Positions 34,147-41,588 of a stretch of 64,000 nucleotides of DNA are shown piece by piece. Location of the stretch: NCBI GenBank assembly GCA_964604675.1, contig CAZSAT010000020.1:1-64000 (forward strand), in the 5' to 3' direction. Positions within the stretch are counted from its first letter, which is position 1. Each line of letters begins with the position of its first letter. The notes under the pieces are model-generated. The model had not been told where the DNA came from and ran no database searches. It saw only the letters and a list, made by a program, of their open reading frames with translations. The DNA is from CAZSAT01 sp964604675 (GTDB lineage Bacteria; Myxococcota_A; UBA796; CAJQPC01). A program made the position numbers and the translations under genes.

Positions 34147-35628
34147 TCAGCGGGCCTCGATGCGGGAAGGCCCACCGGGCGACAGCGCGGGCACGAGCGC
34201 CACGAGCTGCCCCGAGGGGGGAGCCACCACCGTGTAGCTACGACCCGCCAGCCCGACCTCGTGCTCCCCCGGCTCCAGCCAGAGCGGCACCAGGTAGAGC
34301 TGATCGGGCAGCAGGCCCCACTGGCGGATGTCGGCTTCCGGTGTGGTCAACGCGCCGGTGACGAACACCCCGGCGCTCACGAGGTAGAGCGCGAGCGCCA
34401 GGTTCTGGTTGTCGGTCATGTGGGCGATGTCGCCCGCTTCGGCCAGGATCCAGGCGGTGGCGAAGCTCGTGTCCTTGTAGACAGCCTTGCCGCGCAGGAA
34501 GGAGTCGACCGCTCGGCTGCCGCGGGTGGTGGCCTGGTAGCTGTAGCTGTCGAGCGGGTCGATCTGGTCCGGAGCCCCGCCCACCACGATGGGCAGCGGC
34601 CCCTGCGGCGTGCGGCTGGTGCGGATCTGCAGGAGCTCCCCGTACTGGCCGGACTGCACCTTCCGTGGGCCCTTGCCGCGTTCGACGACGAGCACCACGC
34701 TGGGCGGCTCTTCGATGACGCGCTCGAGATCGATGGCCCGGGCTGCCAGCCGGTCGAGCACCTCCGGCGGAACCTCGGCGGCCGCCTCGGACCAGCCCGC
34801 GGCCAGGCTCTCCATGGCCTGGAGCGCCTTCTCGAAGTCCTTGTCGCTCCAGCGCTGGAGCTCCGGCAGCCTCTCCTTGCGGGGCAGGTTCCGGTGCACG
34901 TTGGCGATGTCGGTGGCCTGGCTGCGCGCTGCACGAACCGCTTCGACCGGGTCGCGCGCCGCCACGGTGAGGCCGGCCGGGAGGCCGGTGCGCAGCAGGA
35001 CCCGCGCGTTCTGCACGTCGTCGTGGTGGCCTTCTCCCGGGATCCCGCTCAGCGCATCGGACAGCATGGCCGTGAGCTCGCGGGCGTAGAGCGCGTCGAT
35101 GCCGCGGCCCATGGCCTGCTGCGCGTTCGCCTGCTCGCGCTCGGTGGCGTAGGCCAGCGCCTGCAGCACGTAGCCGGCCACGAAGTCGCTCCGGTAGCGC
35201 TCCTCGGTGGAGCCCGCGTCGGAGATCACCGCGGACTTGTACATGGCCAGGGCGTTGTCGGTGTCGCCGCGCTGGTGGAGCAGCAGCCCCAGGTCGAGGA
35301 AGGCGCCGAGCTTCTCGTAGGGCTCGCCCTTCCACTCCTTCTTCGCCTCACGCCCCACCATCGCCCGGAACTCGCCCTCGGCCGTGAAGTCCTGCATCTG
35401 CGCCACGGCGACCCTCAGCGCCTTCTCGGCGAGGTCCGTGTCACCCTGGGCGTGCGCCATGCTCGCGAGGCGCAGGCTGTGCAGGGCCTGCTCGTTGCCC
35501 TCCTCCATGGCCAGGGCCTGCTGACGCTCGAGCGCGGACTGTTCCTGGCCGACCGCGTAGGCCTGCTCGGGGGGGAGGGGTTTCTTGCACGAGAATGCAA
35601 CTAAAGTGAGGAGGAGGACTTTCCGCAT
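34147..35628 (-). CDS. COG3014-like lipoprotein, LpoB neighbour
   Basis: 493 aa. Lipoprotein signal with VAFSC. Helical, TPR-like N-terminal half (LASMAHAQGDTDLAEKAL, LLLHQRGDTDNALAMYKSA), then VVLVVERGKGPRK and a C-terminal beta domain ending GPSRIEAR. This matches the COG3014 proteins encoded next to lpoB in other bacteria. It likely helps assemble or regulate the LpoB/PBP complex at the outer membrane. First gene of the leftward trio, 31 bp ahead of lpoB, and divergent from the peptidase at 35656. Confidence 0.75.
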   Translation of the reverse strand: MRKVLLLTLVAFSCKKPLPPEQAYAVGQEQSALERQQALAMEEGNEQALHSLRLASMAHAQGDTDLAEKALRVAVAQMQDFTAEGEFRAMVGREAKKEWKGEPYEKLGAFLDLGLLLHQRGDTDNALAMYKSAVISDAGSTEERYRSDFVAGYVLQALAYATEREQANAQQAMGRGIDALYARELTAMLSDALSGIPGEGHHDDVQNARVLLRTGLPAGLTVAARDPVEAVRAARSQATDIANVHRNLPRKERLPELQRWSDKDFEKALQAMESLAAGWSEAAAEVPPEVLDRLAARAIDLERVIEEPPSVVLVVERGKGPRKVQSGQYGELLQIRTSRTPQGPLPIVVGGAPDQIDPLDSYSYQATTRGSRAVDSFLRGKAVYKDTSFATAWILAEAGDIAHMTDNQNLALALYLVSAGVFVTGALTTPEADIRQWGLLPDQLYLVPLWLEPGEHEVGLAGRSYTVVAPPSGQLVALVPALSPGGPSRIEAR

Positions 35629-35655
35629 CGTCCGTGGGGCCTATCCTGAGACGCG

Positions 35656-36654
35656 ATGATGGGAACCCGCCTGCTCCTGCTGCTCTTCACCCTGCTCGCC
35701 GGGCTCGGGCCGGGCGTGGCGGAGGCGCAGGAGATGCGCTCCCTGAACGCCGTGGCGGCGGTCGAGCGGCCCCCGGTGCCCGAGGGCTGGATCACCGACT
35801 CGGGCCTGCACGCGCTGGTGCATGTGCCGTCGGAGGATCTGCGCGTGGGGCAGCGTCTCAGCGAGCACGCCGAGCGGAGCATCCCGCGCATCGCCCGCGA
35901 GCTCGCGTTGCCCACCGGGCCACGGATGTCGATCTACCTCTCGGACTCCGAGCGCCGCTTCGGGGAGCTGCAGCCGGGGGATCCCCCGTCCTGGGCCGAT
36001 GGAACCGCGTACCCCACCCGCGGCCTGATCTTCCTGAAGAGCCCCCGGATCCGTCCCGGGACCCACAAGCCGCTCACCCAGGTGCTCGACCACGAGATCG
36101 TGCACGTGCTGCTCGGCCAGGCCTTTGCGCCGGAGCCCACCCCGCGCTGGCTGCAGGAGGGTCTGGCCCAGTGGCTCAGCGGCGAGGCCACCCCCGACAA
36201 GACCCGCACCGTGCAGCGCGCGGGCACGCTCATCGCACTCGCGGATCTCGCGGACGGCTTCCCGGCGGACCCCGTGCGCGCGGACCTCGCCTACGCCGAG
36301 AGCGTGGAGTTCATCAAGCTGTTGGCCCACGACCACGGGGTGGAGTCGGTGCAGGCGCTGATCGCGTCGCTCGCCCGGGACGAGCCCTTCCCGCGGGCCT
36401 TCCGCGCCGCCTTCGGGCGATCCGTGGCCGAGGTCGACGCCCAGTTCCAGGCCGAGTTCAGCCGCGCCAACTGGACGCAGGCCTTCGGCGTGGACTCGGC
36501 GATCTGGTGGGGCAGCGGGGGCTTCGTGCTCTTCGGTGGCTGGATCGCCGTGCGCCTCCGCAACCGCCGCACCCTTCGGCGCTGGGCGCGGGAGGAGGCG
36601 GCCGAGGACGCGCTCTACGCGGCGATCGAAGCGGGGCTCGGGCCGCGGGCCTGA
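35656..36654 (+). CDS. exported peptidase-MA-like gluzincin metalloprotease, C-terminal anchor
   Basis: 332 aa. Signal peptide about 1-25 (ends VAEAQE). The gluzincin zinc site is intact: HEIVH at 146-150, third ligand Glu168 in QEGLAQW. This is the peptidase MA family pattern. A membrane span near 275-295 followed by a short basic tail anchors it to the inner membrane with the catalytic domain outside. Predicted to cleave a periplasmic protein; the substrate is unknown. Start codons 35656 and 35659 are both possible. Confidence 0.82.
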   Translation: MMGTRLLLLLFTLLAGLGPGVAEAQEMRSLNAVAAVERPPVPEGWITDSGLHALVHVPSEDLRVGQRLSEHAERSIPRIARELALPTGPRMSIYLSDSERRFGELQPGDPPSWADGTAYPTRGLIFLKSPRIRPGTHKPLTQVLDHEIVHVLLGQAFAPEPTPRWLQEGLAQWLSGEATPDKTRTVQRAGTLIALADLADGFPADPVRADLAYAESVEFIKLLAHDHGVESVQALIASLARDEPFPRAFRAAFGRSVAEVDAQFQAEFSRANWTQAFGVDSAIWWGSGGFVLFGGWIAVRLRNRRTLRRWAREEAAEDALYAAIEAGLGPRA

Positions 36655-36686
36655 CTCCGGCGGTAGCATGGCCGGCAGGAGGTTCG

Positions 36687-37394
36687 ATGCTGCTGGCCCT
36701 GATGCTGTCCTGCGAGGACCCCGCGCCGCCCCCCGTGGCGCCGCCGCCCACCAAGGCGCCCCTGGACACCGGGGTGATCGCGGACGCCGAGGAGGTCGAG
36801 GCCCCCCGCGAGGCGAACCGCCGGCCCAGGTTCCAGCGGCTCGAGGTCAAGCCCGAACAGCCCACGGTCGAGTCCACGATCGACGCGAAGGTCGAGGTCA
36901 AGGACCCCGACGGCGACCTCGTGGACGTGGACCTGTACTGGTACGTCAACGACGAGCAGGTGGGCGGCAACGGCCGCCAGCTCACGTCGACCCACTTCAA
37001 GAAGGGCGACGTGGTGGTGCTGAAGGCCGAGGTCTCCGACGGCGTGAACCGCTACGAGAAGGCCGCCGAGCCGGTCACCGTGGTCAACTCCAGCCCGTCG
37101 ATCACGATCCCGCGGAACGTCACCAGCATCGACGGGTTGCAGCTGGCGGGCACGGATCCGGACGACGATGAGCTCACGTGGCGGGTGGAGGAAGCGCCGC
37201 CGGGCTTCACGATCTCCACGCAGGGGAAGGTGTCCTACAAGGGCTCGATGGACGTGACCGAGACCACGGTCTACACCACGCGCATCGTGGCCGAGGACGA
37301 CTCCGGGGACTTCGCGGTGTGGGAGATGGGCCTGACGGTGGAGGCCGCCACGCAGCCGACGAAGAGCTACACCCGGCCGGCCGAGGACGGGTAG
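36687..37394 (+). CDS. Ig-like domain lipoprotein
   Basis: 235 aa. ATG 36687 has AGGAGG five bases upstream. Lipobox LMLSC, then a Pro-rich linker with the DTG motif seen in other lipoproteins here. Two tandem Ig/PKD/cadherin-like beta domains: about 55-135 (VKDPDGDLVDVDLYW, LKAEVSDG) and 140-220 (AGTDPDDDELTW, RIVAEDDSGDFAVW). Likely periplasmic or surface binding protein. Follows the peptidase gene by 32 bp and ends at a strong hairpin, so the two may be one transcript. Confidence 0.8.
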   Translation: MLLALMLSCEDPAPPPVAPPPTKAPLDTGVIADAEEVEAPREANRRPRFQRLEVKPEQPTVESTIDAKVEVKDPDGDLVDVDLYWYVNDEQVGGNGRQLTSTHFKKGDVVVLKAEVSDGVNRYEKAAEPVTVVNSSPSITIPRNVTSIDGLQLAGTDPDDDELTWRVEEAPPGFTISTQGKVSYKGSMDVTETTVYTTRIVAEDDSGDFAVWEMGLTVEAATQPTKSYTRPAEDG

Positions 37395-37396
37395 CT

Positions 37397-37423
37397 GGGC
37401 GGTTCGTCAGGAACGAACCGCCC
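37397..37423 (+). terminator. hairpin terminator after the Ig-like lipoprotein
   Basis: An 11-bp perfect stem (GGGCGGTTCGT / ACGAACCGCCC) with a 5-base loop begins 2 bases after the stop codon. No T-run follows, as is usual in GC-rich genomes. Confidence 0.7.
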
Positions 37424-37428
37424 CCGCG

Positions 37429-37495
37429 CGCACCGCGCGCGGCGGCCGAAGGCCGGGGGGAGCGCGCCCAGCGCGCGGTGCGGGGGCCGGCCCCC
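37429..37495. repeat. GC-rich nested palindromic element
   Basis: Inverted arms CGCACCGCGCGC (37429-37440) and GCGCGCGGTGCG (37471-37482) flank an inner hairpin (CGGCC GAA GGCCG, 37443-37455) and run into GGGGGCCGGCCCCC (37482-37495). No gene lies here. It could be a dispersed REP-like repeat or part of the convergent terminator region. Confidence 0.55.
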
Positions 37496-37506
37496 GCAGG
37501 AGACAG

Positions 37507-37544
37507 TAGTTGAAAGGGCTCGTTACTTACGAGCCTGTCAACTA
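37507..37544. terminator. bidirectional terminator hairpin
   Basis: An interrupted palindrome: outer arms TAGTTGA/TCAACTA and inner arms GGGCTCGT/ACGAGCCT round loop TACTT. It overlaps the stop codon of the leftward uridine kinase and faces the end of the rightward lipoprotein operon. Confidence 0.7.
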
Positions 37545-38120
37545 GCCGATCGCCTCCAGCAAGCTGTCGACAGCAGCCTGCAGGGGGCCTCCCCCGTCGA
37601 GCACGAGGCTGGCGCGCTGCCGCGACGGGGCGACGAACCGCTCGTGCATGGGACGGACGGTCGCCAGGTACTGGTCGAGCACGCTCTCCGCGGTCCGACC
37701 TCGCTCGACCAGGTCCCGGCGCAAGCGCCTGGCCAGCCGAAGGTCGCTCGGGGCGTGCACGTAGACCCGGAGGTCGAAGCGCTCCGCCAGCTGCGGGTCG
37801 GCCAGCACGAGGATGCCCTCCACCACCAGCACGTCGGGCGCATGCAGGCGTTCGGTCCGATCCTGGCGGCGGTGGCTCGCGAAGTCGTACACCGGGAGCT
37901 CGGTCTGCCCCTGGGAACGGAGCTCGTCGAGGTTCTGCACGAGCCGGGCGCTGTCGAGGGCATCGGGGTGGTCGTAGTTGAAGCCCCGCGGCTCGGGCAC
38001 GTCGCGGTAGTAGCGGTCGTGGCTCAGGAGCGCGGCGCGTGCACCCAGGGCGCCGACGACGTGGCGCGCGATGGTGGTCTTGCCGGAGGCGGTGCCACCG
38101 GCGATTCCGACGAGCATCAT
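37542..38120 (-). CDS. udk: uridine kinase (pyrimidine salvage)
   Basis: 192 aa, usual length near 205-215. Walker A GGTASGKT at 8-15, then the family signatures DRYYRD, NYDHPDALD, VYDFASHRR, VEGILVLADP and the acceptor-site arginines RRLRRD. It phosphorylates uridine and cytidine to UMP and CMP in the cytoplasm. The start is ATG 38120 or 38117 (tandem ATG). It follows a small lipoprotein gene by 4 bp, perhaps on the same transcript, and ends at the convergent hairpin. Confidence 0.92.
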   Translation of the reverse strand: MMLVGIAGGTASGKTTIARHVVGALGARAALLSHDRYYRDVPEPRGFNYDHPDALDSARLVQNLDELRSQGQTELPVYDFASHRRQDRTERLHAPDVLVVEGILVLADPQLAERFDLRVYVHAPSDLRLARRLRRDLVERGRTAESVLDQYLATVRPMHERFVAPSRQRASLVLDGGGPLQAAVDSLLEAIG

Positions 38121-38124
38121 CCTG

Positions 38125-38799
38125 CTATTCGGGCGGCTGCGAGGCGGCGACCTGGTCGCGCGAGCCCTCCGCGCCCGTTGCGCTGTCCAGCGGCGCGGGC
38201 CCGGGCTCCTCGTCGACCTGCTTGGTGCCGGAGGCGCTGCCCTGGTCGGCCGCGATCACGCTGGCGCGCGAGCCCCACGCGAAGCTCACGACGTCGTCGC
38301 CATAGGGCGAGCGGATCTGCACACCGTCCTGGATCCATTCGGCGTCGTGCCGCCTGGAGTACGCCACCGCGAGGTCGAGATCGCCGGAGTGGCTGCCTTC
38401 GAGGTAGCTCGCCAGCAGCCCGGAGAGCGCCCCGTAGGGCTCGAAGCACGCGTCGTCCGCGCAGCCCGCGAGGGCGCCCACCGCCGCATCGATCGCCAGC
38501 AGATCGGCGGTGCTCGTGACCTCGATGACGCCGGCGGACTCGGCCACCAAAGCGGCGACTGGGGCGCTGAGGTCGCCTTCTGCCGCCATGGCTTCGCCCA
38601 CGGCCAGGTAGGCCTGGACGAGCGGCTCCAGCAAGGGATCGCCGCAGCAGTGGAGCGGGCGGCGCATGTACGGCGCTGGCTCGGGTGCGGGGACGGGGGC
38701 CTTGCTCTTGGCCACCGGTTCGGTCAGAACCGGCTCTTCGATCTCCACGGCAGAGGTAGCGGGCTGCCCACAGGCTGCCAACAGAACGAAGGGGCGCAT
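38125..38799 (-). CDS. small lipoprotein, unknown function
   Basis: 224 aa. Very short lipoprotein signal with lipobox LLAAC at residues 6-10. A Pro/Glu/Lys-rich linker precedes a helical domain (about 45-165) containing LHCCGDPLLEPLVQAYLAVGEA and paired Cys (GCADDACF). The PLVQAYLAVGEAMA stretch faintly recalls DUF3347, but I would not assign it. Four bases upstream of udk. Exported and anchored to a membrane; function unknown. Confidence 0.7.
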   Translation of the reverse strand: MRPFVLLAACGQPATSAVEIEEPVLTEPVAKSKAPVPAPEPAPYMRRPLHCCGDPLLEPLVQAYLAVGEAMAAEGDLSAPVAALVAESAGVIEVTSTADLLAIDAAVGALAGCADDACFEPYGALSGLLASYLEGSHSGDLDLAVAYSRRHDAEWIQDGVQIRSPYGDDVVSFAWGSRASVIAADQGSASGTKQVDEEPGPAPLDSATGAEGSRDQVAASQPPE

Positions 38800-38881
38800 T
38801 CCTGGACCCTAACAGGTCGATTCTTTGGCTGGAAGGCGCTTTCTCCCCGAACCGCACGCACGCGGCGCTTCAGCCCACCGT

Positions 38882-39211
38882 TCAGCCCGCGGTGATCGTG
38901 GCGCGCAGCGTGGCGCCCGGGTGCACCTCGAGCTCCTTGGCCTGCACCTCTCCGTGCACGGTCCCGGTCCGCTCGATCACGAGCCGGTCGCGCACGATCA
39001 GCTTTCCGTCCACCGTTCCCGACACCACCACGCGGGCGGCATCCACCTCGCCCTGCAGGCGCCCGGGCTCGCCGATCTCGAGCAGGTCGTCGGTGTAGAT
39101 GCGGCCCTCGAAGTGGCCGTCGAGGCGAACGCGGCCTTCGAACGCGAGCTCGCCGCTGTAGTGTGCGCCGCGCCCCAGCAGAGCGTTCAGCGGCGCTTCG
39201 TCGCGGGCCAT
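38882..39211 (-). CDS. bactofilin (polymer-forming cytoskeletal protein)
   Basis: 109 aa; shorter than many bactofilins because the termini flanking the core are brief. The core is the characteristic beta-helix of stacked short repeats with hydrophobic spacing: YSGELAFEGRVRLDGHFEG, GRLQGEVDAARVVVSGTVDG, GTVHGEVQAKELEVHPG. Six bases downstream of parB. In Myxococcus bactofilins scaffold ParA/ParB in the cell, so the position next to parAB fits a role in chromosome positioning or cell shape. Confidence 0.9.
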   Translation of the reverse strand: MARDEAPLNALLGRGAHYSGELAFEGRVRLDGHFEGRIYTDDLLEIGEPGRLQGEVDAARVVVSGTVDGKLIVRDRLVIERTGTVHGEVQAKELEVHPGATLRATITAG

Positions 39212-39217
39212 GGGGGC

Positions 39218-40108
39218 TTAGCGGTCGCCGCGGAGGCGCGTGATCAGCCGATCGAGCTCCTCGTCGTCGCCGTAGTCGATCACGATGCGGCCGCCGCCCT
39301 TGCTGCGCGGCTTCACGGCCACGCCCGTGCCCAGCGATCGGGTGAGCAGCTCGCTGGCGTAGGTGACGACCTCCCCGCGGCGCTGGGCGACCTTCACGGT
39401 GCGCTTCACGTTGGCGCGCTGCTTGACGAGGCGCTCGGTGGCGCGCACGGAGAGGCCGGCCGCGAGCACCTTCGAGACGATGCGCCGCAGCACCTCGCTG
39501 TCGTCGACGCCGAGCAGGGCCTTGGCGTGGCCCTGGCTGAGCCGTCCGTCGCTCACGAGGTCGAGGCACCAGGCCGGGAGCTTCAGCAGGCGCAGGCTGT
39601 TGGCGACCGAGGAGCGGTCCTTGCCGACCCGCTCCGCGACCTCGGACTGGGTGTAGCCGTAGTCCGCCTGCAGGCGCTGGAAGCCGCGCGCGAGCTCGAC
39701 GGGATCGAGGTCTTCACGCTGGAGGTTCTCGACCAGCGCGAGCTCGAGCGTGATGGCGGCGTCGGTGGTGTCGTGCACGACCACGGGCACGTCGGTGAGC
39801 CCGGCCAGGCCGGCGGCCCGGTAGCGGCGTTCCCCGGCGATGAGGACGTAGCCGTCGCCGCTCTTCCGCACGAGCAGCGGGGTGAGCACGCCGTGCTCGC
39901 GGATGCTGGCGGCGAGCTCTTCCAGCGCGGCGGGGTCGAAGCGCGTGCGCGGTTGCTCGGGGTTCGGGGTGATGCGATCGAGGGCCACCGTGGCCAGTCC
40001 GCTGGGCTCCTCGACGACCACGGGGGCGAAGACGTCGTCGGGGATCAGAGCGGCCAGACCGCGTCCGAGGGGGCTCTTGCCGTTCGTGCCGTTGGTGGCG
40101 GTGCTCAT
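39218..40108 (-). CDS. parB: chromosome partition protein ParB
   Basis: 296 aa, normal length. N-terminal ParA-interacting stretch with GLAALIP, CTP-binding GERRYRA at 92-98, ENLQREDL at 127-134, helix-turn-helix around 153-175 (TQSEVAERVGKDRSS), and a C-terminal dimerisation tail. It binds parS, clamps onto DNA with CTP and spreads. Three parS sites lie just upstream. ATG overlaps the parA stop by 4 bp. Confidence 0.97.
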   Translation of the reverse strand: MSTATNGTNGKSPLGRGLAALIPDDVFAPVVVEEPSGLATVALDRITPNPEQPRTRFDPAALEELAASIREHGVLTPLLVRKSGDGYVLIAGERRYRAAGLAGLTDVPVVVHDTTDAAITLELALVENLQREDLDPVELARGFQRLQADYGYTQSEVAERVGKDRSSVANSLRLLKLPAWCLDLVSDGRLSQGHAKALLGVDDSEVLRRIVSKVLAAGLSVRATERLVKQRANVKRTVKVAQRRGEVVTYASELLTRSLGTGVAVKPRSKGGGRIVIDYGDDEELDRLITRLRGDR

Positions 40109-40896
40109 GAGGCTTCCTGCAGGCTCTTGGGGCGGGGATGGCGGGCGATGATCTCGGTCGCGAGGGCCTGGTAGGCCTTGGCGCCCGCGCAGTCCGGGTC
40201 GTAGGCCACGATGGGCTTGCCGTGGGACGGCGCCTCACCGAGCCGCACGTTGCGCGGGATCGAGGCCTGGAACACCTCGCCCTTGAACACGCCGCGGACC
40301 TGCTCTTCGACGGTCCGACAGAGGTTGTTGCGCGTGTCGAGCATCGTCAACACGATGCCTTCCCGGCGGAGCTTGGGGTTCAGGCCACGCTGGACCTGGA
40401 CCATCGTGCGGAGCAGGTCGCCCAGCCCCTCCATGGCGTAGTACTCGGCCTGGACGGGGATGAGCACGCCGTCGGATGCGGCGAAGGCGTTCACCGTGAG
40501 GAAGCCGAGCGAGGGCGGGCAGTCCATCAGGATGAAGTCGTAGTCGAGCTGGGCCTCGCGCAGGGCCTCGGCCAGGCGGCGTTCGCGCCCTTCGGCGGAC
40601 GTCAGCTCCACCTCGACCCCGACGAGCGCGGGGGTGGCCGGGGCGAGGTGGAGGTTGTCCAGCGCGGTCGGGCGCAGCACACTCCGAAGCTCCCGGAAGC
40701 CGAGCAGCACATCGGCGATGCCCATGTCCTGCTCTTCCTTCGGGAGGCCCAGACCCGAGGACGCGTTGCCCTGTGGGTCGAGGTCGACGAGGAGGGTGGG
40801 GTGCCCGGCGTCGGCAAGACAGGCCGCGACGTTGACCGTCGTGGTCGTCTTGCCGACGCCGCCCTTCTGGTTGGAGACAGCGATCACGTGGGACAT
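40105..40896 (-). CDS. parA: chromosome partition ATPase ParA (Soj)
   Basis: 263 aa. ATG 40896 (MSHVIAVSNQ) is chosen because it matches the start of all chromosomal ParA proteins; the open frame upstream runs through intergenic sequence. Deviant Walker A KGGVGKTT at 11-18, LVDLDPQGN switch, FILMDCPPSLG Walker B-like motif. Works with ParB to segregate the origin region. No strong ribosome site precedes the ATG. Co-transcribed with parB. Confidence 0.96.
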   Translation of the reverse strand: MSHVIAVSNQKGGVGKTTTTVNVAACLADAGHPTLLVDLDPQGNASSGLGLPKEEQDMGIADVLLGFRELRSVLRPTALDNLHLAPATPALVGVEVELTSAEGRERRLAEALREAQLDYDFILMDCPPSLGFLTVNAFAASDGVLIPVQAEYYAMEGLGDLLRTMVQVQRGLNPKLRREGIVLTMLDTRNNLCRTVEEQVRGVFKGEVFQASIPRNVRLGEAPSHGKPIVAYDPDCAGAKAYQALATEIIARHPRPKSLQEAS

Positions 40897-40983
40897 GGGG
40901 GGATGCCTGTGAGCTGCGGGGTGGGGGGAGAGGAACGGGGGAGATGTTCCTCGGGGGGAGTGTCCCGGGGAGGGACTGGAGGG

Positions 40984-41012
40984 ACGATAGTGCGCTTCTC
41001 TTGACGAGGCAA
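40984..41012 (-). promoter_or_regulatory. candidate parAB promoter
   Basis: On the minus strand TTGCCT (41012-41007) and TATCGT (40989-40984) are separated by exactly 17 bp. It lies 88 bp upstream of the parA ATG, between rsmG and parA. Confidence 0.45.
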
Positions 41013-41020
41013 GACCTACC

Positions 41021-41036
41021 GTCCAGTTTTCTGGAC
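41021..41036 (-). terminator. short hairpin after rsmG, beside parS
   Basis: GTCCAG TTTT CTGGAC forms a 6-bp stem 15 bases beyond the rsmG stop and directly abuts a parS site. It could end the mnmG-rsmG transcript, though the stem is short. Confidence 0.35.
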
Positions 41037-41050
41037 GTTCCACGTGGAAC
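41037..41050. promoter_or_regulatory. parS centromere site 1
   Basis: GTTCCACGTGGAAC, a perfect 14-bp palindrome matching the known parS core (GTTTCACGTGAAAC type, as in Myxococcus). It lies between rsmG and parA. ParB binds it. Confidence 0.9.
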
Positions 41051-41051
41051 A

Positions 41052-41588
41052 TCAGCTCCGTCGGTACGCGTGGACCTCCCGAGGGCGCTCGCCGAGCGCG
41101 TAGCGTTCCACGTGGAACAGCGCGAGGCCAGGGACGTGGATCGGCTCTTGACGGGCAACCAGCAGCAGCACCTGCCCCCCGGACACCACCAGGTCGCGCG
41201 CCTGCTCGAGGTAGGCGGCGGGCGGGCGGTAGGCTCGGGACACGATTCCCTGCAACGAGCCAGGATCCAGGATCTCCGAGCGGGCGCAGAGCACCCTCGC
41301 GTTGCCGAGCTCGGCGCGCGCGACCACCTCGTCCAGGAACGCGGCGCGCTTCCTGCGGCTCTCCACCAGCGTGACCTGGGCCTCCGGATGACGGGCGGCC
41401 AGGGCGATGCCCGGGAAGCCCGCTCCGGAGCCGAGGTCCGCCCAGGCTCCGCTCAGAGAGGTCCAGCTCACGGCGCGAGCGGCGTCCTCGAAGTGTTCGT
41501 CGATCGGGCCCGGCCCCACCAGGTTCATCACCTTCCGCCAGCGCTCCAGCAGGTCCCGGTGGGTGGTCTCGGCCGGCGTGAGCTTCAT
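41052..41588 (-). CDS. rsmG: 16S rRNA (guanine-N7) methyltransferase RsmG
   Basis: 178 aa, slightly short of the usual 200 or so. SAM-binding motif DLGSGAGFPGIALA at 51-64, and VTLVESRRKRAAFL following it as in the family. It methylates G527 of 16S rRNA. The start overlaps the mnmG stop by 4 bp. A parS site lies inside its C-terminal coding sequence and dictates residues FHVER. Confidence 0.95.
   Translation of the reverse strand: MKLTPAETTHRDLLERWRKVMNLVGPGPIDEHFEDAARAVSWTSLSGAWADLGSGAGFPGIALAARHPEAQVTLVESRRKRAAFLDEVVARAELGNARVLCARSEILDPGSLQGIVSRAYRPPAAYLEQARDLVVSGGQVLLLVARQEPIHVPGLALFHVERYALGERPREVHAYRRS
41105..41118. promoter_or_regulatory. parS centromere site 2, inside rsmG
   Basis: GTTCCACGTGGAAC, identical to the other two sites, within the last 23 codons of rsmG. 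Its conservation inside coding sequence suggests selection for ParB binding. Confidence 0.9.
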
